From Smaragdicoccus niigatensis DSM 44881 = NBRC 103563 (GTDB taxonomy: Bacteria > Actinomycetota > Actinomycetes > Mycobacteriales > Mycobacteriaceae), in NCBI RefSeq assembly GCF_000380645.1, contig NZ_AQXZ01000018.1, positions 1 through 64,000 of the forward strand: a DNA stretch of 64,000 nucleotides, given 5' to 3'. The position numbers and the translations under genes were made by a program. Below the pieces are notes generated by a model. That model ran no database searches. It worked only from the letters and a program-made list of their open reading frames with translations, and was not told the origin of the DNA. How positions within the stretch are numbered: the stretch's first letter is position 1; each line of letters begins with the position of its first letter. This document shows, piece by piece, positions 57,001 to 64,000 of the stretch.

Positions 57001-60000
57001 TCGACGGGTCAGCGGCCACGGTGTAGGCGATGCGCTGGAACGCCGCGGCCATCTCCTCGGCCGTCGAGCGGTCGAAGATGTCCGTCGCGTAGCCGAACGA
57101 GGCGTCCATCCGGGCCCGGCCCTGCTCGTCCGTCTCCTTCATGAGGGAGATGTCGATGTCGAACTTGATGACCGACAGTTCGACGGGCTCGGGCTCGATC
57201 CGCAGACCCTCGACGTCGAGGATCACCTCGGCGACGTTCTGGAACGCGAACATGACCTGGAAGAGCGGCTGGTGCGACGACGAACGAACCGGCTGCACCG
57301 CCTCGACCACGGTCTCGAGCGGCACGTCGCCGTTGGCGAAGGCACCGAGGTCAGCGGCCTTGACCGCGCCGAGAAGTTCGGTGAACGGCCGGTCCGGGTC
57401 GACCTGTGTGCGCAGGACCAGCGTGTTCACGAACATGCCGACGAGCGGGTCGAGCGCACGGTCACCACGGCCCGCCGTGGGCGTGCCGATCGGGATGTCG
57501 TTGCTGCCCGTGACGCGCGACAGCAGCACCGTGAGCACGGCATGCAGCACCATGAACATCGTCACGTTGTGCTGGCGTCCCACCGCATCGAGAGCTGCGA
57601 CGACATCGGCGTCGAGCTTGAACTTGACCTGCGCACCTTCGCCGTTGCGTCGCGCCGGGCGCGGGCGGTCGGTGGGGAGCTCGAGTTCGGCGGGTGCGCC
57701 CTCGAGCGCCTGACGCCAGTGGTCGAGTTGGTTGGCGGCGAAGGGGGACGGCGCGCGCCAGCCACCGAGCAGGTTGTTCTGCCAGATGCTGAAGTCGGCG
57801 TACTGAACCGCCAGCGGCGCCCACGACGGTTCCCGGCCGTGCAGACGCGAGGCGTACGCGTGCAGGACGTCGGCAGCCAAGACCGCAACCGACCAGCCGT
57901 CACCCGCGATGTGGTGCAGCACGAGAACGAATCGGAACTCGTCCGGGCTCAGGCGGAACACCCGCGTGCGGATGATCGGGTCGCGGGTGACGTCGTAGCC
58001 GGCGAGCGACATCTCGCGCAGCTGGCGGTCCGCCTCGGCTTGGGTGCAGTCGACGATCTGCAGGTCGAGGACGATCTCGTCGGGGCTGAGGATCTTCTGG
58101 TGCGGGCCGGCGGCCGAGTCCGGATAGATCGTGCGCAGGGCTTCGTGTCGCTCGAGGACGTCGCGTGCGGCGACTTCGAGCACCGAAAGTTCGAACGGTC
58201 CCTTGATCCGGGCCGCGAACGGCATGTTGTACGCGGCGAGTTCGGGCTGCATCTGGTTGAGGAACCAGAGGCGGCGTTGGGCCGGCGACAACGGGATTCG
58301 ACCGATGCGCGGCGCCCGGGTGACCGGCGGACGGCCGTGGTCGTGGATCGGCATCGCGTCGACACGCGCGGCAAACTGCTCGACGGTGGGTGCTTCGAAC
58401 AGGTCACGGATCGTGAGATCACGCGAGAGTTCCTGTCCGGCTCGGGAGATGACCTGTGTGCCGTTGAGCGAGTTGCCGCCGAGGGTGAAGAAGTTGTCGT
58501 TGACGCCCACGCGTCCGACGCCGAGGACGTCGGCGTAGACCGCCGCGAGGATCTCCTCGGTGCGGGTCCGTGGCGCCACGAACTCGGTGGTGACCGTTTG
58601 GAATTCCGGCCGGGGGAGAGCCTTGCGATCGAGCTTGCCGCTGCCGTTGAGCGGGAACGCGCTCAGCATCACGATCGCCGCCGGGACCATGTAGCCCGGC
58701 AGGATGCGGCGCACCGCGTTCTGGAGATCCTCTTCGGTTGCGGATTCGCCCGATTGCAGGACCACATAACCGACGAGCTGCTGTCCGGCTGGTCCGTCGA
58801 CCACTTCCACTGCGGCCTGCTGCACGCCTGACTGAGCGAGCAGGGCGGTCTCGATCTCGCCGAGTTCGATGCGTTGACCGCGGAACTTGACCTGGAAATC
58901 GGTTCGGCCGAGGTAATCGAGCGCGGGGATCATGGAGCCGTTCTCGCCCTGGCGGTACTGCCAACGCACGAGGTCGCCGGTGCGGTACATCCGCTCGCCG
59001 GGCTTTCCGTACGGATTCGCGACGAAGCGGTCTGCCGTGAGGTCGGAGCGTCCGTGGTAGCCGCGCGCCAGCTGAACACCCGAGAGGTACAGGTGTCCGG
59101 CAGCGCCGATCGGTGTGGGCCGCAGGTGCGAATCAAGAACCAGGACGCCGCTGTTCCAGGCCGGACCACCGATGGGCACGGAACCGCTGTCGCGCGTCGT
59201 GGCCGGCCACCGCGTGATGCTCACGGCAGCTTCGGTGGGCCCGTAGAGGTTGTCGAGCTCGGCGTTCGCGACTCGGCGATAGCGCGCGGCAGTCTCGACC
59301 GGGAGCGCTTCGCCGATGACGAAAACGTGCCGAAGCGTGTGGTAGCGACCGGGGTTCGCGGACGATGCCCAGACGGACAGCATCGACGGTACGAAGTCAG
59401 TGACCGTGACGGCGTGCTTGGTCATGGCGTTGGACACGTACTCGGCGTCGCGGTGACCGTCGTACGGTGCGACCACGATCCGGGCGCCCACCATCAGCGG
59501 CAGGAAATAGCCCCACATCGACACGTCGAACGTGGCTGCGGTCTTCTGCAGATAGACGTCGGTGGCGTCGATGCCGTACCGCTCGAGCATCCACAACTGC
59601 TGGTTGACTATCGCGCGATGCGAGACCGCGACGCCCTTGGGCCGGCCGGTCGATCCAGAGGTGTAGATGATGTAGGCGGTGTTGTCCGGACGAAGTGACG
59701 CCAAGCGGTCCTCATCGCGGACCGGCGCATCCGAGGTGTCCGACAGATCAGCGTTGACATCGATCATCGTGCAGTCGGCGGCGAGTCCGTGTCCGGTGCC
59801 CGACACCAACAGGCACGACGGCTGCGCGCTGCGCAAAATGTGCTCGTTGCGTTCCGCCGGGTGATCCGGGTCGACCGGGACGTAGACGCCGCCAGCCTGC
59901 AGCACCGCGTTCATGGCGACGACGAGGTCGACGCTGCGCCGGATGGCGACCGCGACGACGGACTCGGGCCCTACGCCGTGCGCGATGAGGTGTCGGGCCA

Positions 60001-61525
60001 ATCGGCTGACACGGCTGTCGACATCGCGGTACATCAGCGACACCGGTTCGACGCCGCTGTCGTCGACGAGCGCGATGCGATCGGAATGGGTGTCGAACGA
60101 TTCGCGCAACAGCGCGGTCAGGGTCGCCTCCCGTACCGGGTGTGCCGTGTCGTTCCACTCGACGAGGACCGAGTGCTCTTCCTCGGGGCTCAGGACCGAG
60201 ATCGAGCTGAGCGGAGTCTCCGGCGCGGCCGCGACGAATCGGCCAAGGAAGTCGACGAATCGCCGGTGGTGAAGATCGATCTCGCTCTGCGAGTAGAGGT
60301 TCGGGTTGCCCTCGAAGTCGACGTGCACGCGGTCCCCACCATCGGAGTGGTAGAGGTTCACGCCGATGTCCTCGAGGCCGCCCGACATGAGGACGTTGAA
60401 GGTCGCCGACTGCGCGCCGTACTGGAGTTCGCGGTCGAACAGCATGACGTTGACGCGGGGGCCGAAGAATTCGCGGCCGGTCGCCGCGATCGGAGAGTCG
60501 CGACGGATATCTTCCTGCCGGTACCGCTGGTGCCGGAGCGCGCCGATCACCTCGGTGCCCATCGCGTTGATGAGCCCGCCGACTGTCGTCGTCGGCTCGA
60601 CGTGCGCGCACAGCGGAACGATGTTCGCGAACATTCCGGAACTCCGCCGAGCCAGTGCCGTGGTCCGGGCCGCGACGGGCAGGCTGACGACGACGTCTGG
60701 GCGGTCGAGAACGTGCGAGAGGTATGCCGCGAAACCGGCGATGAGCACCCCGGCTCGACTCGAGCCGACGCGCTCGGCCGCGGCGTCGATGTTGGCGAGA
60801 TCTGCACCGCTGTAGATCGCGGACGCGAGCAGGCTGATGGCGCCGGGTCCGCCGGTTCGACTCGACAGCGTGGTCGTCTCGGTGATGCGGGCGACCTGCT
60901 TTGCCCAGTACTGCTTGTCGGACTCGAACCGCGTGCTGTCGCGGTAACTGGCCTCGGATTCGTAGAGTTCGCGGACGGTTCCGAACGCTTTGGGCGCAGG
61001 CTGCATCCCGTGCCACAAGGTGGTGTAGACCTCGAACATACGGTTGACGACCTGGGTCGCTCCGTAGCCGTCCATGGTGATGTGGTGGACGCGCATGTAG
61101 CTGAACCAATGCGTCTCATCGATGCGGATCATCACCGCGCGGATGAGATCGTCCTGAAGCAGATCGAGCGGGCGGCGGTAATCGCCGCGCATCCAGGCTT
61201 GCGCAGCGGCGCGGGGATCGATGGAATCGCGCAGGTCGACGGTTTCCAACTGCACGATCTGGCCGGGCTGGACCACCTGTGCCGGCTGGCCCTCATTTTC
61301 GATGATGCGTACCCGCATCGACTCAATCTCGGCGCTGACGATCTCGAGCGCCTGCGCCACGATTTCGAGATCGGGATTCTCGAGCTCGACGTACTGCGCG
61401 ACGGTGAACGGTACGTGCGGAGCGAGCTGCTGCGCGTACCACATGCCCAGTTGCGCGAGAGACAGCGGCACTGCGTCGATATTCGCGTGCCCAACGATTG
61501 CTATCGCGTCCAGCTGGTCAGTCAT
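54017..61525 (-). CDS. Dimodular NRPS with terminal reductase (C-A-T-C-A-T-R)
   Basis: A 2,502-residue synthetase. Module 1: C (VHHITMDG, His148), A1 (YIIYTSGSTGRPKGV), T1 (FFTLGGNSLNG). Module 2: C2 (LHHIAGDG), A2 (YLIYTSGSTGLPKAV), T2 (FFTLGGTSLL). The C-terminal reductase has an NADPH site (GATGFLG) and Y-x3-K (YVSSK), so the product should leave as an aldehyde or alcohol, or cyclise. Tentative pocket residues are DVWDFILVS for A1 and DALMVGSVI for A2; the latter is like some aromatic codes. Size and order match M. tuberculosis Nrp (Rv0101). ATG 61,525 starts the first C domain; the frame is open a further 30 codons. Confidence 0.94.
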   Translation of the reverse strand: MTDQLDAIAIVGHANIDAVPLSLAQLGMWYAQQLAPHVPFTVAQYVELENPDLEIVAQALEIVSAEIESMRVRIIENEGQPAQVVQPGQIVQLETVDLRDSIDPRAAAQAWMRGDYRRPLDLLQDDLIRAVMIRIDETHWFSYMRVHHITMDGYGATQVVNRMFEVYTTLWHGMQPAPKAFGTVRELYESEASYRDSTRFESDKQYWAKQVARITETTTLSSRTGGPGAISLLASAIYSGADLANIDAAAERVGSSRAGVLIAGFAAYLSHVLDRPDVVVSLPVAARTTALARRSSGMFANIVPLCAHVEPTTTVGGLINAMGTEVIGALRHQRYRQEDIRRDSPIAATGREFFGPRVNVMLFDRELQYGAQSATFNVLMSGGLEDIGVNLYHSDGGDRVHVDFEGNPNLYSQSEIDLHHRRFVDFLGRFVAAAPETPLSSISVLSPEEEHSVLVEWNDTAHPVREATLTALLRESFDTHSDRIALVDDSGVEPVSLMYRDVDSRVSRLARHLIAHGVGPESVVAVAIRRSVDLVVAMNAVLQAGGVYVPVDPDHPAERNEHILRSAQPSCLLVSGTGHGLAADCTMIDVNADLSDTSDAPVRDEDRLASLRPDNTAYIIYTSGSTGRPKGVAVSHRAIVNQQLWMLERYGIDATDVYLQKTAATFDVSMWGYFLPLMVGARIVVAPYDGHRDAEYVSNAMTKHAVTVTDFVPSMLSVWASSANPGRYHTLRHVFVIGEALPVETAARYRRVANAELDNLYGPTEAAVSITRWPATTRDSGSVPIGGPAWNSGVLVLDSHLRPTPIGAAGHLYLSGVQLARGYHGRSDLTADRFVANPYGKPGERMYRTGDLVRWQYRQGENGSMIPALDYLGRTDFQVKFRGQRIELGEIETALLAQSGVQQAAVEVVDGPAGQQLVGYVVLQSGESATEEDLQNAVRRILPGYMVPAAIVMLSAFPLNGSGKLDRKALPRPEFQTVTTEFVAPRTRTEEILAAVYADVLGVGRVGVNDNFFTLGGNSLNGTQVISRAGQELSRDLTIRDLFEAPTVEQFAARVDAMPIHDHGRPPVTRAPRIGRIPLSPAQRRLWFLNQMQPELAAYNMPFAARIKGPFELSVLEVAARDVLERHEALRTIYPDSAAGPHQKILSPDEIVLDLQIVDCTQAEADRQLREMSLAGYDVTRDPIIRTRVFRLSPDEFRFVLVLHHIAGDGWSVAVLAADVLHAYASRLHGREPSWAPLAVQYADFSIWQNNLLGGWRAPSPFAANQLDHWRQALEGAPAELELPTDRPRPARRNGEGAQVKFKLDADVVAALDAVGRQHNVTMFMVLHAVLTVLLSRVTGSNDIPIGTPTAGRGDRALDPLVGMFVNTLVLRTQVDPDRPFTELLGAVKAADLGAFANGDVPLETVVEAVQPVRSSSHQPLFQVMFAFQNVAEVILDVEGLRIEPEPVELSVIKFDIDISLMKETDEQGRARMDASFGYATDIFDRSTAEEMAAAFQRIAYTVAADPSIPVGAIPLVDPASLQAPVQIPQELFPDLLRGGSIRSGDRFISHRELDAWSSRLARELISYGAGPEQFVAVSITRSIESVVSLWAVVKTGAGFVPINPEFPAERIAFILKDTRAKIGLTTSAWRRALPDTQTWLMVDNPATASRRSGAPITDADRVRPLRLDDVAYLIYTSGSTGLPKAVSVTHRGLSELTAEVIKTLQITPDSVVLHAHSPSFDAAMLEMLGTFHAGASLVINPPDIIGGEEMERMLIRNRITHYMTTPAVLATLDPDRLPDLRTAVVGGDACPPALVSRWAPHVNLINSYGPTEATVITAQTGPMVPDLPVTLGKPLPGLQVLLLDERLRPVPTGVRGEVYIAGPGVARGYHNRPDLTSDRFIANPYGAPGDRMYRTGDLASFNHEGELRYYGRTDRQMKIRGQRIEPGEIEAFLSQQPSVDQAVVLPHHDPATGAHLVAYIVPKPNQNGYLAKVKAAAQDTLPRAMVPGAYVEVSEFPITPNGKLDTKALPAPVFTTNLDFSEPQTPLEVALSTVFADVLGIERVGLDDDFFTLGGTSLLTLTLREELVAKAGFQVSTRAIFEASTVRALARHKSVRRAGAVAPEMLEADSVLPSDIIGGHLPRPRKVRNVLLTGATGFLGAHLLSELLSRPGTVIWCLVRAPHDAAAADRVHDVLKARGLWEERFAPRIVAIAADLGKPKFGLSDSDYEHLSYEVDLVFHNGARVNHVESYDTLRGVNVAGTVEILRFATTAKVKPVHYVSTASTVMHSGDTEIAESTTLSSADVPPSGYVSSKWVAEQLILAAATRGIHTAIYRPTLIVGDRATGYTNTSDAFWAMVRAAAELGAAPDSGDAKVSMLPVDYVATAIIELASRGRSARSGTAYHLVNYEPVLVSSVLEALRRNGYDIESADEQALRSRLQTEAVARSRQGDDSLTAAAVLSDATDHDPAITATLLDTNVRRTLGNSLLPPRIDARALDRYIGYLKEIGFLPALEDDEAAAG

Positions 61526-61940
61526 AGATAGTCGCTCCAAGATCGAACTCAGGCCGATCGCTCGGCTACCTGCGGATCTGCAAGTACGGTTTTGCCTCGA
61601 TGACCCCGGCGCCATCGAGGGTGGTTCGTAGCTCGCTCGGTGTTGGATTGCTATGGATCAGTATGGATCTAGATCACGAACGCATTAACCGTGATGAAGC
61701 AAATCTGAAACTGGTGTGACTGATGTGACTAAAGTGGCCAAATTTGAAGAAAAGCAACACTTTTCAAGCGTGATCAAGGTCATCTATCTGACTGACAACA
61801 ACCTGAGACGATCTTGATATCGGACATTTCCGAGGCCGCGAAAAGGTTCAATTGAAACGTGGTCGGCAACCTCGGGATAGGGTGCCTCCAAGCGAACCTC
61901 AATGCCGAAGACGCGACGAACGTTCAGGAGTGCAACAGCA
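61526..61940. promoter_or_regulatory. AT-rich divergent control region upstream of the NRPS
   Basis: 415 bases without a gene. The stretch from about 61,640 to 61,860 is clearly richer in A and T than the rest. TGTGACT occurs twice (61,715 and 61,724, period 9). This region should hold the NRPS promoter, read leftward, and the promoter of the DUF2231 gene, read rightward. Confidence 0.5.
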
Positions 61941-62450
61941 ATGCCGATGGTGGTCAACGGACTTCCGGCCCACGTTTTGATAGTCCACTTTGTCGTGGTC
62001 CTCGTGCCGGCGACGGCGCTACTGCTCATTCTTTCGGTGGTGTGGCCTGCGGCACGCGAACGGATCGGCGTATTCGGCCCACTGCTCGGTGGAATCACGA
62101 TGATCTTCGCTCTCGTTGCCGCTGAGGCGGGCGATTGGCTCAAGCACAAGCTGAACCTGGACGACGAAACAATCAACCAGCACGCGAACTACGGGTCGAT
62201 CCTCCAGTACGTCACGATCGCCGTCTTCGGACTGTTCCTGGGGTGGTGGATCGTCGCCGCAAGTGGTGGCCAGCGCATTCTTGGCAAGCTCGGCCCGCTC
62301 GAGTCGGTCGGCCGGCACAAAGTTGTTCAGCTCGCTGTCGGAGTGGGTGCCGTGGTGGTCGCGTTGGTGTCGGTCTACCTCGTCGTCATGGCTGGTGACA
62401 CCGGCGCCCAGTCCACCTGGAGCGGCTACAAGGACCTGCTCAGCAAGTAG
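61941..62450 (+). CDS. DUF2231 membrane protein
   Basis: A 169-residue protein with four membrane spans (VLIVHFVVVLVPATALLLIL; IGVFGPLLGGITMIFALVAA; ILQYVTIAVFGLFLGWWIVA; AVGVGAVVVALVSVYLVVMA). The early His-rich turn and NQHANYG match DUF2231, whose members may bind heme. ATG 61,941 follows AGGAG. Function unknown. Confidence 0.8.
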   Translation: MPMVVNGLPAHVLIVHFVVVLVPATALLLILSVVWPAARERIGVFGPLLGGITMIFALVAAEAGDWLKHKLNLDDETINQHANYGSILQYVTIAVFGLFLGWWIVAASGGQRILGKLGPLESVGRHKVVQLAVGVGAVVVALVSVYLVVMAGDTGAQSTWSGYKDLLSK

Positions 62451-62463
62451 GTAGGTTGGATGG

Positions 62464-63711
62464 GTGCCACAGCTGCCCTCATCCATCGACGTTCTCGTGG
62501 TCGGTGCTGGCCCCGCTGGGTCGTCTGCGGCGTTCTGGTCGGCACGCACGGGCCGGAGTGTCGTCCTGGCCGATGCGGCGGTGTTCCCGCGGGACAAGAC
62601 GTGTGGCGACGGCTTGACGCCTCGCGCGATCGCCGAGCTCGATGACCTGGGCCTCGGGGACTGGGTGCGCTCGCGTTCCGTCAGCCGGGGCATTCGCGCA
62701 GTCGGATTCGGTCGCGAAGCGTTGATCCCATGGCCTGAGCGTCACTGGCCGGCGATGGGCAGTGTCGTACCCCGCACCGAACTCGACGCTCGTTTACGCG
62801 ACCACGCCGCCGAAGCGGGCGCGATTTCCGTCGATGGGGTGCGTGCGGTGAGCGTCGTCCAGGCGGGCAATGCGGTCACCGCGGTCGAGTTCGATACTCC
62901 GGAGGGCCGTCGGACGGTGCGTTGCCGGAGCCTCATCGTCGCCGATGGCGTGCGATCTCCCCTGGGCAAGATGCTCGGGCGGCAGTGGCACCGGGTCACT
63001 GCGTTCGGTGTCTCCGGACGCGCCTACATCGAATCGGACCTGGCCACCGATGACTGGATCACCTTCGATCTCGAACCGCGTGACCCGGCCGGCAATGTGC
63101 TTCGTGGCTACGGCTGGATGTTCCCGACCGGCGACTCGGGGCTCGTGAACCTCGGTGTCTTCCTCATTGCGACGAAGAAGCACCCCGTCGGCGCGTCGCT
63201 GCGACCGATCGTCGCGAACTATGCCGAACACAATCGCGACCGTTGGAAGTTGCGCGGCACCCTCCAACACCAGGCCTCCGCGCTGCTGCCCATGGGCGGC
63301 GCGGTGTCGGGCATCGCGGGCGGCAACTGGTTGATCGTCGGTGACGCCGCCGGTTTGGTGAATCCGCTCAACGGCGAAGGGATCGATTACGCGCTCGAGA
63401 CGGGTCGTCTGGGCGCGGAGCAGCTGTCGGCTGATGATCTCTCGGAATCGTGGCCGGCGTTACTTCGCCAGCGCTACGGCGGGGCGTATTCGTTGGCCCG
63501 CCGAGTCGCGCCCAGGGTCTACTCACCGCGCGTGCTGCGCGCGGCCGCGCCTCGGGTGTTCGCCTCGCCGGCGTTGGCGGACCGGGCTTTTCGCGTCATG
63601 GGCAATTTTGTCGAGCCGAGCGATCGCGATCGGACGGCGCGGACCTGGCGGGCGCTCGGTGCGTTGTCGGCGCGCGTGGATCGGCAACCGCTGTTCGAGC
63701 CGATGTCCTAG
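62464..63711 (+). CDS. Geranylgeranyl reductase family flavoprotein (MenJ-like)
   Basis: A 415-residue FAD enzyme. The dinucleotide fold is VLVVGAGPAGSSAAFW, the family motif PRDKTCGDGLTPRA follows, and the second FAD motif is WLIVGDAAGLVNPLNGEGIDYAL. It resembles mycobacterial MenJ (Rv0561c), which reduces one double bond of the menaquinone side chain. Other family members reduce geranylgeranyl lipids, so the substrate is not certain. The GTG start at 62,464 lies 13 bases after the DUF2231 stop. Confidence 0.88.
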   Translation: MPQLPSSIDVLVVGAGPAGSSAAFWSARTGRSVVLADAAVFPRDKTCGDGLTPRAIAELDDLGLGDWVRSRSVSRGIRAVGFGREALIPWPERHWPAMGSVVPRTELDARLRDHAAEAGAISVDGVRAVSVVQAGNAVTAVEFDTPEGRRTVRCRSLIVADGVRSPLGKMLGRQWHRVTAFGVSGRAYIESDLATDDWITFDLEPRDPAGNVLRGYGWMFPTGDSGLVNLGVFLIATKKHPVGASLRPIVANYAEHNRDRWKLRGTLQHQASALLPMGGAVSGIAGGNWLIVGDAAGLVNPLNGEGIDYALETGRLGAEQLSADDLSESWPALLRQRYGGAYSLARRVAPRVYSPRVLRAAAPRVFASPALADRAFRVMGNFVEPSDRDRTARTWRALGALSARVDRQPLFEPMS

Positions 63712-63773
63712 GCTTCGACGTAGTGGTGGCGGGGAACGTTGTCCAGACTTTGGTGAATGCGAATGGGGATGGA

Positions 63774-64000
63774 ATGAGCATTGTGGAACCGGGCGACCGG
63801 ATCTTCACTGTGCCGAACGTCCTGAGCTTCGTTCGGATCGCGGCTTTGCCGCTCTTCGTCTATTGGATGCTCGTCAGCCCGTATCAGGACGGCTTTGCGT
63901 TCGTCCTGCTGGTGATCAGCGGCTTCACCGACTTCCTCGACGGCAAGCTGGCGCGGCTGATGAACCAGTCGTCCAAGCTCGGGGCTGTTCTGGATCCGAT
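63774..64000 (+). CDS. CDP-alcohol phosphatidyltransferase, 5' part (cut by window end)
   Basis: The first 75 codons of a membrane phosphatidyltransferase. FTVPNVLSFVRIAALPLF is the usual N-terminus. The signature D-x2-D-G-x2-A-R is present (DFLDGKLARL), followed by GAVLDP at the window edge. It resembles actinobacterial PgsA-type enzymes that make phosphatidylglycerol phosphate or related lipids. ATG 63,774 follows GGGGATGG; GTG 63,753 is in frame upstream. Confidence 0.85.
   Translation, partial: MSIVEPGDRIFTVPNVLSFVRIAALPLFVYWMLVSPYQDGFAFVLLVISGFTDFLDGKLARLMNQSSKLGAVLDP

Noticed and set aside
56453-58831. Long open frame opposite the NRPS (792 codons)
   Set aside because: It mirrors the NRPS codon pattern, has no domain, and composition is dominated by R, D, E, V and H. 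The NRPS domains on the other strand are unmistakable.

Overview
The window is high-GC actinobacterial DNA. Long stretches follow the gene order of mycolic-acid actinobacteria (Mycobacteriales, the group of Mycobacterium, Rhodococcus and Gordonia). The run from 350 to 16,022 matches the M. tuberculosis order Rv1691-Rv1701 and Rv1708-Rv1713. An LprG/P55-type operon and a NRPS resembling M. tuberculosis Nrp support the same placement. The genus cannot be fixed from sequence alone.

Layout: (1) 1-312 holds the end of an rRNA operon: 23S-5S spacer, 5S rRNA and its terminator. (2) 350-16,022 is a tightly packed housekeeping block: a TPR-like protein, a HAD phosphatase, TlyA, NadK, RecN, SteA, PyrG, a Nudix hydrolase, XerD, ParA, ScpA, ScpB, RluB, Cmk and Der. 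Most neighbours overlap by 4 bp. SteB/MctB, which normally follows SteA, is missing. (3) 16,019-17,384 holds a convergent secretory lipase and tRNA-Pro(GGG).

(4) 17,340-29,607 is a 12.2-kb island inserted in the tRNA-Pro gene and bounded by a perfect 43-bp direct repeat. It carries an integrase, a regulator with a divergent excisionase-like gene, small HTH proteins, a primase-polymerase/ATPase replication protein and, just behind that, a cluster of iteron-like repeats. Cargo consists of a cytoplasmic trypsin-like protease, zinc-ribbon proteins, a Mrr-type restriction endonuclease, a membrane-anchored protein and a DUF2971 protein. No capsid, tail, terminase, relaxase or FtsK/Tra gene is visible. 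The best description is a replicating satellite-like or plasmid-like integrated element with probable anti-phage cargo. It is the most likely place for an undescribed system.

(5) 29,663-53,990 is a mixed chromosomal region: a small RHH-like protein and two SRPBCC proteins, a membrane sulfatase-fold protein, a self-sufficient CYP102-type P450-reductase fusion with an abnormal I-helix motif, an ABC-F ATPase, a serine beta-lactamase-like lipoprotein, a MscL with a C-terminal zinc ribbon, two tandem secreted paralogues, an ABC half-transporter, a ROK protein flanked by two paralogous small membrane proteins, the LprG/P55 pair, an acyl-CoA ligase, two beta-helix lipoproteins, a flavin/F420 split-barrel protein and an alpha/beta hydrolase. 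(6) 54,017-61,525 is one dimodular NRPS (C-A-T-C-A-T-R) with reductive release and no visible partner genes. (7) 61,941-64,000 holds a DUF2231 membrane protein, a geranylgeranyl-reductase-family (MenJ-like) flavoprotein and the start of a CDP-alcohol phosphatidyltransferase cut by the window edge.

No CRISPR array and no insertion-sequence transposase were seen.
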